Assembly (NCBI RefSeq): GCF_003312875.1
Contig: NZ_CP015163.1
Location: forward strand, 4,960,001-5,024,000
DNA from: Amycolatopsis albispora
Lineage (GTDB): Bacteria; Actinomycetota; Actinomycetes; Mycobacteriales; Pseudonocardiaceae
Direction of reading: 5' to 3'
Length of the DNA: 64,000 nt
Every line of letters begins with the position of its first letter. Positions within the stretch are counted from its first letter, which is position 1. The translations under genes were made by a program, and so were the position numbers. Below, in pieces: positions 25,971 through 33,518 of this stretch. The notes beneath the pieces are model-generated. The model was not told the DNA's origin. It worked only from the letters and a program-made list of their open reading frames with translations, and made no database searches.

Positions 25971-26062
25971 GGAGGTCGCGCCGACGCCTGAGGTGAGCGC
26001 TCGGCGCGGCCCCCAAGGCCGTGACGAGTGCTCACCTGAGGCGTCGGCTCAACAGCGACCTC
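25971..26062. repeat. Large interrupted inverted repeat downstream of lpqB
   Basis: Outer arms GGAGGTCGC/GCGACCTCC enclose longer arms built on GCCGACGCCT-AGGTGAGC, with two mismatches. The structure is about 90 bp and lies between the lpqB stop and the duplicated comF start. Confidence 0.8.
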
Positions 26063-26065
26063 CGC

Positions 26066-26084
26066 GCCTCGGCGAAGCCGAGGC
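26066..26084 (-). terminator. Hairpin 8 bp after lpqB stop
   Basis: GCCTCGGC and GCCGAGGC form a perfect 8-bp stem with a GAA loop. No U-tail is visible. Confidence 0.55.
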
Positions 26085-26091
26085 CAACGAC

Positions 26092-27840
26092 TCAGCCCGG
26101 GTAGAACGGGATGGCGTCCCCGGGGATGGAGTGGTCGTGGGGGCTCCAGACCTCCCCCACCTCCGAGGCGGTCCACAGGCCTTCGACGTCGGCGACCACG
26201 ACCGGGCGGCTCGGCGCGGCGGTGATCGCGTGCAGCGGCGGCGTCAGGTTCGACAGGTTGAACTGGTCCAGCCGCAACCCGTCCACCGGCACGCGGACCA
26301 CCGGCAGCGAAGCCGAGTCGGTGATCGCCACCAGGCTGTCCTGGCTCGCCCAGTCCACGTCCTTCACGTTCCGCAGCCGCTCCGCCTGGAGCATGCGCGG
26401 CGACCGCAGGATCACCGAGTCCGCGGTCCGCACCACCGACGCGACCACCAGGTTCCCCGCCATCACCATCGCGACCCGCGTGCCGTCGCGCGACAGGCGG
26501 ATGGCGGAGATGTCCGCCCCCAGCGAGCGCACGGTGTCGGCGTTGACCACCTGGCTGGCCCAGGTGCCCTGCGCGGTCCGCAGCACCCGCACCACCTGCG
26601 AGCCGTCGACCACCGTCCACAGTTCGCCGCCGCCACCGGGCCCCGGCAGCGCGGGCCGCCAGGTCGGTCTGCTCAGCCTGTCCCCGCTCAGTTCGGTCCT
26701 GGCCAGTTCGTGCCCGAACTCGCCGACCCGCAGCCACAGCCGCCCGTTCTCGCGCTCGACCACCGCCAGCTGCCTGCCGTCCAGCGACTGCGCCGCGGTG
26801 ACCACGTCATAAGCGCGCGCACCGGCGGGACCCGGGATCGGCGCGCCGTCGCTGAGCGAGCGCACCCGGCCGCCGGAGACCATCAACCCGTGCAGGTCCG
26901 AGCCCGGCGACGCCGCCGTTTCGTACGACGGGATGTCACTGGCTCGCCACTCTTCGCGACCGGGCACCAGCGAAACGCCGTCCGAAAGCAGTCTGATCCG
27001 GCTGCTCGTCACGCTCTGCAGCGATCTCACCACCTGCGCGGCGATCAGCAGCTTCTGCTCCTCGCTCTGCTCACCGACGCCGGTCAGTGGCACGGTCACC
27101 ACGCCGTCGGGACCGCCCGCCACGTTCTGCTCGATCGCCGCCTGCTCACCCAGCGGGTTGTTCACCGCGCCGTCGAGGAAGTCCGACGGCCCGGCGAGCA
27201 GCAGGTCGATCACCCGGCCGGGCAGCCCGGACTGCGGTTTCTGCACCACGTACCGCAGGTCCGGCACCAGCGCGTTGCGGTCGCTGGCGAAGAAGTACAC
27301 CGGCACGCGGAAGTAGTTGCGAGTGAAGTCCGGCTCGGTGATCACCACGTTGTTGGCGGGCGAGACGATGCGCCACTGGCCGTCGGGCTGCCGCGCCAGC
27401 TGGACCGGCTGCTCGAACCCGCCGCTCAGCGGGATGAACGCGCTGTCCGGGCCCAGCTTGCCGACGTTCGTGCCGCGCAGCAGCACGATCCGCCGGTTCT
27501 CGTCGGCCGGCTGCTGCGGCGCGTAGACCGTGTCGAACTTCTCCTCCATCACGGTCAGCCCGCGATCGGGCCGCCAGGTCGCCTTGGACGGCGGGTCGAG
27601 GAACACCCGCGCCCTGGCGTTGTCGTTGTTCGGCTGCGCGCTCGCTTCGACGAACTCGCGGACCACGCCCAGCGCGTCGAGGTCCTTCTCCGGTTCGGGC
27701 ACCGGCGGTGCGGGCGGTGCCATGCCGCCCGAGGAAATGACCCGCGCCTGCGACTCCTCCGGCACGGTGGCGCACGCGCTCGCGCCCAGCACGGTCAGGC
27801 AGGCCAGCAGCGCGCCGATCGCCCGCAGTCGTTTCCTCAC
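26092..27840 (-). CDS. lpqB: Lipoprotein LpqB, MtrB-associated
   Basis: A 582-residue lipoprotein. A lipobox signal peptide (KRLRAIGALLACLTVLGASAC, acylated Cys at residue 23) leads to a GerMN-like domain around residues 200-290 (VPVYFFASDRNALVPDLRYVVQ) and a C-terminal beta-propeller-like region. In mycobacteria and streptomycetes LpqB acts with MtrB and affects envelope homeostasis and cell cycle. The GTG start overlaps the mtrB stop codon by 4 bp (GTGA), so it is the last gene of the mtrA-mtrB-lpqB operon. An inverted repeat follows the stop. Confidence 0.96.
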   Translation of the reverse strand: MRKRLRAIGALLACLTVLGASACATVPEESQARVISSGGMAPPAPPVPEPEKDLDALGVVREFVEASAQPNNDNARARVFLDPPSKATWRPDRGLTVMEEKFDTVYAPQQPADENRRIVLLRGTNVGKLGPDSAFIPLSGGFEQPVQLARQPDGQWRIVSPANNVVITEPDFTRNYFRVPVYFFASDRNALVPDLRYVVQKPQSGLPGRVIDLLLAGPSDFLDGAVNNPLGEQAAIEQNVAGGPDGVVTVPLTGVGEQSEEQKLLIAAQVVRSLQSVTSSRIRLLSDGVSLVPGREEWRASDIPSYETAASPGSDLHGLMVSGGRVRSLSDGAPIPGPAGARAYDVVTAAQSLDGRQLAVVERENGRLWLRVGEFGHELARTELSGDRLSRPTWRPALPGPGGGGELWTVVDGSQVVRVLRTAQGTWASQVVNADTVRSLGADISAIRLSRDGTRVAMVMAGNLVVASVVRTADSVILRSPRMLQAERLRNVKDVDWASQDSLVAITDSASLPVVRVPVDGLRLDQFNLSNLTPPLHAITAAPSRPVVVADVEGLWTASEVGEVWSPHDHSIPGDAIPFYPG

Positions 27841-29549
27841 CTGACCTCCTCGCGTTCGGCGGCCACCAGGTCCGGCGTCACGGACACCTCACCGGCAGGT
27901 TCGTCGGGCTCGATGCCGATGAACCCGCCCGGCGGCACGTCCGGCGGCAGGTCCAGCGGGCTCTGCTCCCACTCCTCACCCTGGCGCAGCGGCAGCGTCA
28001 ACCGGAAGCAGGCACCGCGGTCCGGCTCGCCCCACGCCTCCAGCTCACCGCCGTGCAGCTTCGCGTCCTCCAGGCTGATCGCCAGGCCGAGGCCGGTGCC
28101 GCCGGTGCGGCGGTTGCGTGACGGGTCGGCGCGCCAGAACCGGTTGAACACCAGCCCGGCCTCGCCGGTCCGCAGGCCGACGCCGAAGTCCTGCACGGTG
28201 ATCGCCAGCGCGTGCTCGTTGGTGGCCATCCGCACCCGGACCGGCTCGCCCTCGCTGTGGTCGACCGCGTTGGCCAGCAGGTTCCGCAGGATCCGCTCGA
28301 CGCGCCTGGCGTCCAGCTCGGCTTCGACCGGCGTGTCCGGCAGCTCGATCTCCAGCGCGCTGCCCGCCTCGCCGGCGATCACCTTGACCTGCTCGACCAC
28401 GCGCCGCACGATCGGCCGCGCGTCGATCAGCTCCGCGGACAGCTCCTCGACCCCGGCGTCCAGCCTGCTGATCTCCAGCAGGTCGCCGAGCAGCGCTTCG
28501 AACCGGTCCAGCTCGTCGACCAGCAGCTCGGTGGACCGCGCCAGCCCCGGCGGGAACTGCTCACGCGAGGCGTGGAGCACGTCGGCGGCCATGCGCACGG
28601 TGGTCAGCGGGGTGCGCAGCTCGTGCGAGACGTCCGAGGTGAACCGGCGCTGCAGCTGGCCGAACTCCTCCAGCTGCCGGATCTGCCGCTGGATGCTCGC
28701 CGCCATCTCGTTGTACGACTGGGCGAGCTTGGCCAGGTCGTCCTCGCCGAGCACGCCGAGCCGCTGGTCGAGGTCACCGTCGGCGAACCGTTCGGCGGCG
28801 GCCGCGGCCCGGCGCACCGGGTGCACCACCTGGCGGGTGACCAGGTTGGTGATCAGCACCAGCAGGAACAGCAGCACCAGGCCGCCGACCAGCAGCGTGT
28901 TCTGCACGGTCGAGACGGTGTTCTGCTCGGCGGTCAGCGGGAAGAGCAGGTACAGCTGCAGCGGCCGCGGCGCGCCGGTGATCGGGGCGCCGATCATCAG
29001 GTACGTGGTGCGGGCGCCTTCCGGACCCGCGGTGTGGATCTGCTCGGAGAACTGCTCGCCCTCGACGAACTGCCGCAACCGCGGGGTGACCTTGTCGAAC
29101 GGGCCGGCCACCACGTTGGTCTCGACGGACTTCCCGGGATCCGCGCTGGCCAGCACCGGTTCGAAGGCACCCGCGCTGGCGCTGGTCGGGTCCTGCCCGG
29201 TGGGCACGCTGGTGATCTTGCGGAGCGCGTTCTCCAGCCGCGGCTTGAGGTCGTCGGTGGCCGCGTCGATGCCGGACAGCTCGCTCTCGGCGCTGTCCAG
29301 GATGGCCCTGGTCTGCGCGATCGCGGCGGTCTTCTTGGTCTCGATCAGCCGGTCGGTGATCTGGTTCTGCAGCACCATGCCCAGCACGAAGACCACCGCC
29401 GACGACAGCGCCAGGGTGGAGATGGTGACCCGGAACTGCAGGGACTGCCGCCACAGCTCGCCGAAGTCGATGGACCGGCGGCGCAGGAACGCGGCGACCC
29501 GCCTGCCGGTGGCCGCGGTCGCCCGGCCGACGGCGACGAGCCTGCTCAT
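27837..29549 (-). CDS. mtrB: Sensor histidine kinase MtrB
   Basis: A 570-residue membrane kinase. Transmembrane segments at about residues 40-61 and 216-238 flank an extracytoplasmic sensor of about 150 residues. A HAMP linker (PVRRAAAAAERFADGDLDQRL) follows, then the H box SHELRTPLTTVR with the phospho-acceptor at H309, the N box RNLLANAVDH, and G boxes DFGVGL and GTGLGLAI. It phosphorylates MtrA and is known to control cell wall and cell division genes. The Pro-rich C-terminal tail is long. It follows mtrA by 19 bp and overlaps lpqB. Confidence 0.97.
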   Translation of the reverse strand: MSRLVAVGRATAATGRRVAAFLRRRSIDFGELWRQSLQFRVTISTLALSSAVVFVLGMVLQNQITDRLIETKKTAAIAQTRAILDSAESELSGIDAATDDLKPRLENALRKITSVPTGQDPTSASAGAFEPVLASADPGKSVETNVVAGPFDKVTPRLRQFVEGEQFSEQIHTAGPEGARTTYLMIGAPITGAPRPLQLYLLFPLTAEQNTVSTVQNTLLVGGLVLLFLLVLITNLVTRQVVHPVRRAAAAAERFADGDLDQRLGVLGEDDLAKLAQSYNEMAASIQRQIRQLEEFGQLQRRFTSDVSHELRTPLTTVRMAADVLHASREQFPPGLARSTELLVDELDRFEALLGDLLEISRLDAGVEELSAELIDARPIVRRVVEQVKVIAGEAGSALEIELPDTPVEAELDARRVERILRNLLANAVDHSEGEPVRVRMATNEHALAITVQDFGVGLRTGEAGLVFNRFWRADPSRNRRTGGTGLGLAISLEDAKLHGGELEAWGEPDRGACFRLTLPLRQGEEWEQSPLDLPPDVPPGGFIGIEPDEPAGEVSVTPDLVAAEREEVR

Positions 29550-29568
29550 CCGGCCCGCACCGGTCTGC

Positions 29569-30246
29569 TCACGGCGGGCCCGCCTTGTACCCGACGCCGC
29601 GCACCGTCAACACCACCTCGGGGTGCTCCGGGTCCTTCTCCACCTTCGAGCGCAGCCGCTGGACGTGCACGTTGACCAGCCGGGTGTCGGCGGCGTGGCG
29701 GTAGCCCCACACCTGCTCGAGCAGCACCTCGCGGGTGAACACCTGACGCGGCTTGCGCGCCAGCGCGACCAGCAGGTCGAACTCCAGCGGGGTGAGCGGA
29801 ATGGCCTTGCCCTCCCTGGTCACCTCGTGCCCAGGCACGTCGATGGTCAGGTCGCCGATGGCCAGCGACTCGGCGGGCTCGGACTCGGTGCGGCGCATGC
29901 GGGCCCGCACCCGCGCCACCAGCTCCTTCGGCTTGAACGGCTTGACCACGTAGTCGTCCGCGCCGGACTCGAGGCCGAGCACGATGTCCACCGTGTCGCT
30001 CTTCGCGGTCAGCATCACGATCGGCACGCCGGACTCGGCGCGGATGGCCTTGCAGACGTCGATGCCGTTCATTCCCGGCAGCATCAGGTCGAGCAGGACG
30101 AGGTCGGGCTTCAGCTCGCGCAGCGCCGGCAGCGCACGCGAACCGTCCGCGACCACAGCGGTGTCGAACCCCTCCCCACGCAGCACGATGGTGAGCATCT
30201 CCGCGAGCGCAGGGTCGTCGTCGACCACCAAGACACGTGCCTTCAT
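29569..30246 (-). CDS. mtrA: Response regulator MtrA
   Basis: A 225-residue OmpR-type regulator. Acidic residues at positions 9-11 and the phospho-acceptor D53 (LLDLMLPGMNG) form the receiver active site; LTAKSDTVD and VKPFKPKELVARVRARMRR complete it. The winged-helix domain has LTPLEFDLLVALARKPRQVFTREVLLEQVWGYRHAADTRLVNVHVQRLR, nearly identical to mycobacterial MtrA. The ATG at 30246 begins MKARVLVVDDD; no ribosome binding site is obvious, so a leaderless or weakly led transcript is possible. It heads the mtrA-mtrB-lpqB operon and is divergent from an IclR gene. Confidence 0.97.
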   Translation of the reverse strand: MKARVLVVDDDPALAEMLTIVLRGEGFDTAVVADGSRALPALRELKPDLVLLDLMLPGMNGIDVCKAIRAESGVPIVMLTAKSDTVDIVLGLESGADDYVVKPFKPKELVARVRARMRRTESEPAESLAIGDLTIDVPGHEVTREGKAIPLTPLEFDLLVALARKPRQVFTREVLLEQVWGYRHAADTRLVNVHVQRLRSKVEKDPEHPEVVLTVRGVGYKAGPP

Positions 30247-30402
30247 GTTCACATACTCGCACCCACCTGCGTGCGCGCACGCACGACCCGGCGAACTGCG
30301 GGTGATCATCGCCGCACTTAGCCCGGATGGACGATCAAGTCACCCGGTCGCCGGGGCGGGCCCGGCTCACCCGGTCGGCCGAGCCGGACCGCGCAGAACG
30401 GT

Positions 30403-30408
30403 TACCGT
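30403..30408 (+). promoter_or_regulatory. Candidate -10 (TACCGT), leaderless promoter of the IclR gene
   Basis: TACCGT lies 6 nt before the ATG at 30415, with no ribosome binding site between. Confidence 0.45.
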
Positions 30409-30414
30409 TGCGCC

Positions 30415-31200
30415 ATGCGGAACTCCGAGCAGAGCAAGGGAGCCCCGAGCCAGGTCCAGTCCGTCGACCGCGCGATCAGCGTGCTGGAGCTGCTGGCGCG
30501 CAACGGCGAAACCGGGATCACCGAGATCGCGCACGAACTGGGCGTGCACAAGTCCACCGCGTCCCGCCTGGTCAGCGTGCTGGAGGCACGCGGGCTGGTG
30601 GAGCAGCTCGGCGAACGCGGCAAGTACGTCATCGGCTTCGGCATCGTCCGGCTGGCCGGGGCGGCCACCGGGCGGATGGACCTGGCCAGGCTGGGCAGGC
30701 AGACCTGCCAGTCACTGGCCGAGTCGCTCGGCGAGACGGTCAACATCGCGGTGGCCGACGAGGGCGGCGCGATCAACATCAGCCAGGCCCGCGGCTCGGC
30801 CGCGATCACCACGCAGAACTGGACCGGCCAGCGCACCCCGCTGCACGCCACCTCCAGCGGGAAGGTGCTGCTCGCCTACATGCCCGACGCCGAGCGGCGC
30901 CGCATCCTGCGACGGCGGCTGGAGCAGTTCACCCCGCGCACCACCACCGACGCGGCCGCGTTGGGCGCGGAACTGGAGCGGGTCGCCGAGGACGGGTACG
31001 CGGCCTGCTTCGAGGAACTGGAGCTGGGCATGCACGCGGTGGCCGTGCCCATTCACGGCGCGCACGGCGAGGTGGTCGCCGCGATGAGCGCCTCCGGGCC
31101 GTCCTACCGGCTGTCCCGCCAGCGCGTGCGGCAGCTGGTGCGCCCGATGACCGAAGCCGCCGCGGAACTGTCCGAGCAGCTGGGCTACTTCCAGCACTGA
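30415..31200 (+). CDS. IclR family transcriptional regulator
   Basis: A 261-residue IclR regulator. The winged HTH spans about residues 18-80 (SVDRAISVLELLARNG, ITEIAHELGVHKSTASRLVSVLEARGLVE), and the effector domain has TPLHATSSGKVLLAYM, YAACFEELELGMHAVAVPI and SGPSYRLS, the usual IclR signature. The ligand is unknown. The gene is not part of the mycobacterial mtrA-tmk order, so it looks like an insertion into an otherwise conserved block. It is divergent from mtrA and converges on tmk with a 14-bp gap. Confidence 0.92.
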   Translation: MRNSEQSKGAPSQVQSVDRAISVLELLARNGETGITEIAHELGVHKSTASRLVSVLEARGLVEQLGERGKYVIGFGIVRLAGAATGRMDLARLGRQTCQSLAESLGETVNIAVADEGGAINISQARGSAAITTQNWTGQRTPLHATSSGKVLLAYMPDAERRRILRRRLEQFTPRTTTDAAALGAELERVAEDGYAACFEELELGMHAVAVPIHGAHGEVVAAMSASGPSYRLSRQRVRQLVRPMTEAAAELSEQLGYFQH

Positions 31201-31214
31201 CCGTCCAAAGAGGA

Positions 31215-31856
31215 CTACTTCAGCAGGTCGCCGGCGAGTGCCGCGGTGTCCACCGCGTTCGCACCGTCGAGCACGAACCACGGGGACAGCCAGTTCTCCG
31301 CGGCGAGCTGGTCGTAGACCTCGCCGCAGCGGGCCTGCAGGCCCTGGTCGGATTCGAAGGCGTCCCTGGCGCGGTCCGCTTCTTCACGCGCACGCCGCTC
31401 GGCACGTTCCGCGGCCACCTCACGCGGCACGCGGAGCAGGATCTGCGCGTCCGGCACCGGCAGGCCGAACCGGCCGATTTCCAGTTCCCGCACCCATTTC
31501 ACGACTTCGCCGCCGCTGTCCTGGTGCAGTCGCGCCGCCGCGTACGCCGCGTTGGAAGAGACGTAGCGGTCGAGCAGGACCACGTCGTGCCCGGCGAGCA
31601 GCCGCCGGATCTCGTCCGCGGCGCCCGCCCGGTCGAGGGCGTAGAGCAGGCCCATGCCGTACACGGAATCGGCGAGATCGCCGTGGCCCCGGTGGAGCGC
31701 TTCGCGCACCAGGTCGGCGTGCACGCTCACGCCGTAACGCGGGAACGCCAGCGTGCCGACGGTCGCGCCCGCGTTGTGCAACGCCTTCGTCAGGTTCTCC
31801 GTCAGGGTCCGCTTACCGGCCCCGTCGAGCCCCTCGATCACCACAAGCCTGCCCAC
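31215..31856 (-). CDS. tmk: Thymidylate kinase (dTMP kinase)
   Basis: A 213-residue kinase that phosphorylates dTMP to dTDP. The P-loop is IEGLDGAGKRT, FPRYG follows near residue 40 and LLDRYVSSNAAY forms the DR(Y/H) motif, as in M. tuberculosis Tmk; the LID region is arginine-rich (RAERRAREEADRA). Length is normal. The start is GTG at 31856, with TACGCT (31868-31863) 6 nt upstream and no ribosome binding site, fitting a leaderless mRNA. It lies downstream of ahcY on the same strand with a 102-bp gap. Confidence 0.95.
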   Translation of the reverse strand: MGRLVVIEGLDGAGKRTLTENLTKALHNAGATVGTLAFPRYGVSVHADLVREALHRGHGDLADSVYGMGLLYALDRAGAADEIRRLLAGHDVVLLDRYVSSNAAYAAARLHQDSGGEVVKWVRELEIGRFGLPVPDAQILLRVPREVAAERAERRAREEADRARDAFESDQGLQARCGEVYDQLAAENWLSPWFVLDGANAVDTAALAGDLLK

Positions 31857-31862
31857 CGCCGC

Positions 31863-31868
31863 AGCGTA
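31863..31868 (-). promoter_or_regulatory. Candidate -10 (TACGCT), leaderless promoter of tmk
   Basis: On the minus strand TACGCT is followed by six bases and the GTG start codon. Confidence 0.45.
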
Positions 31869-31958
31869 CCGGCGGCGGTGGGCAGGGGTGCGATGGACAG
31901 GGTGAGGGCTCGGCTTCCCGGCGACCTCGCCCGCCGCGCCGGAGGCGCGGCCAACAAC

Positions 31959-33431
31959 TCAGTACCTGTAGTGGTCGGACTTGTAGGGGCCTTCGACGTC
32001 GACGTCGATGTACTCGGCCTGTTCCTTGGTGAGCTTGGTCAGCTCGCCGCCGAGGGCTTCGAGGTGGATCTTCGCCACCTTCTCGTCCAGCTTCTTCGGC
32101 AGCCGGAAGACCTCGTTGTCGTATTCCTCGTGCTTGGTGAACAGCTCGATCTGCGCGATCACCTGGTTCGAGAAGCTGTTCGACATCACGAAGGACGGGT
32201 GCCCGGTGGCGTTGCCGAGGTTGAGCAGACGGCCCTCGGACAGCACGATGATCGACCGGCCCGACGGGAACACCCACTCGTCTACCTGCGGCTTGATGTT
32301 GTTGCGCACGATGCCCGGGTACCGCGCCAGCCCGGCCATGTCGAGCTCGTTGTCGAAGTGGCCGATGTTGCCGACGATGGCCTGGTGCTTCATCTTCTCC
32401 ATGTGCTCGACCATCACCACGTCCTTGTTGCCGGTGGTGGTGATCACGATGTCCGCCTCGGGCAGCACCGACTCCAGCTTCTTGACCTGGTAGCCGTCCA
32501 TCGCCGCCTGCAGCGCGCAGATCGGGTCGATTTCGGTGACCACCACGCGCGCGCCCTGGCCGCGCAGCGATTCCGCGGCGCCCTTGCCCACGTCGCCGTA
32601 ACCGCAGACGACCGCGACCTTGCCACCGATCAGCACGTCGGTGCCGCGGTTGATGCCGTCGATCAGCGAGTGGCGGATGCCGTAGCGGTTGTCGAACTTC
32701 GACTTGGTCACCGCGTCGTTGACGTTGATCGCCGGGAACAGCAGCTCACCGGCGGCGGCGAGCTGGTACAGGCGCAGCACGCCGGTGGTGGTCTCCTCGG
32801 TGACCCCGAGCACACCCTCACCGATCTTGGTCCACTTGCCGGTGTCGGCGGCGAGGGATTCCTTGAGCAGGCCGAGGAAAACCTTCCACTCGTCGGGATC
32901 GTTGTCGTCCGGCGACGGCACCACGCCGGCCTTCTCGAACTCGGTTCCCTTGTGCACCAACATGGTCGCGTCGCCACCGTCGTCGAGGATCATGTTCGGG
33001 CCCTCGCCGCCCCAGGTGAGCATCTTCTCGGTGCACCACCAGTACTCCTCGAGCGTTTCGCCCTTCCACGCGAAGCAGGGCACGCCCTTCGGCTCCTCCG
33101 GGGTGCCGTGCGGGCCGACCACCACCGCCGCGGCCGCGTGGTCCTGGGTGGAGAAGATGTTGCACGAAGCCCACCGCACCTCGGCACCGAGCGCGACCAG
33201 CGTCTCGATCAGCACCGCGGTCTGCACGGTCATGTGCAGCGAGCCCGAAATCCTGGCGCCACGCAGCGGGTACACCTCCGCGTATTCACGCCGGAGCGCC
33301 ATCAGGCCGGGCATTTCGTGTTCCGCGAGGCGGATCTCCTTGCGGCCGAATTCGGCCAGTGCGAGATCGGCCACGGCGAAGTCGATCCCGTTGCGGGTCT
33401 GCAGCCGCGCGGCAACGCTTTCGGACGACAT
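31959..33431 (-). CDS. ahcY: Adenosylhomocysteinase (S-adenosyl-L-homocysteine hydrolase)
   Basis: A 490-residue NAD-dependent enzyme that splits S-adenosylhomocysteine to adenosine and homocysteine, restoring methyl-transfer capacity. Landmarks are [23 protein letters not shown], NPDDxD-like [15 protein letters not shown] insert typical of the long bacterial form, [14 protein letters not shown] with the catalytic lysine, and the NAD site [13 protein letters not shown]. The C-terminus [11 protein letters not shown] is the conserved tail that completes the neighbouring cofactor site. The ATG at 33431 has GGAGG about 10 nt upstream. Gene order ahcY-tmk matches M. tuberculosis Rv3248c-Rv3247c. 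Confidence 0.98.
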   Translation of the reverse strand: MSSESVAARLQTRNGIDFAVADLALAEFGRKEIRLAEHEMPGLMALRREYAEVYPLRGARISGSLHMTVQTAVLIETLVALGAEVRWASCNIFSTQDHAAAAVVVGPHGTPEEPKGVPCFAWKGETLEEYWWCTEKMLTWGGEGPNMILDDGGDATMLVHKGTEFEKAGVVPSPDDNDPDEWKVFLGLLKESLAADTGKWTKIGEGVLGVTEETTTGVLRLYQLAAAGELLFPAINVNDAVTKSKFDNRYGIRHSLIDGINRGTDVLIGGKVAVVCGYGDVGKGAAESLRGQGARVVVTEIDPICALQAAMDGYQVKKLESVLPEADIVITTTGNKDVVMVEHMEKMKHQAIVGNIGHFDNELDMAGLARYPGIVRNNIKPQVDEWVFPSGRSIIVLSEGRLLNLGNATGHPSFVMSNSFSNQVIAQIELFTKHEEYDNEVFRLPKKLDEKVAKIHLEALGGELTKLTKEQAEYIDVDVEGPYKSDHYRY

Positions 33432-33465
33432 AGTGGTGGTTCCTCCAAGGCTCGCTGACGCCAGA

Positions 33466-33493
33466 ACAGTACCGTGTCTTCCTCAACGAACAA
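33466..33493 (-). promoter_or_regulatory. Candidate ahcY promoter
   Basis: On the minus strand TTGTTC (33493-33488), a 16-bp spacer and TACTGT (33471-33466) precede the ahcY start by about 35 bp. The leader is too short for an SAH riboswitch. Confidence 0.5.
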
Positions 33494-33518
33494 TTGAGCT
33501 CAGCTAAGGAGACCCGCA

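Noticed and set aside
25703..26737. Long ComF-like protein starting near 26737
   Set aside because: The frame stays open, but it is the shadow of lpqB upstream of 26092 and crosses the inverted repeat; only the part from 25702, or possibly 25894, is family-like.
33432..33518. SAH riboswitch upstream of ahcY
   Set aside because: The leader between the likely -10 and the start is only about 35 bp, too short for that riboswitch.
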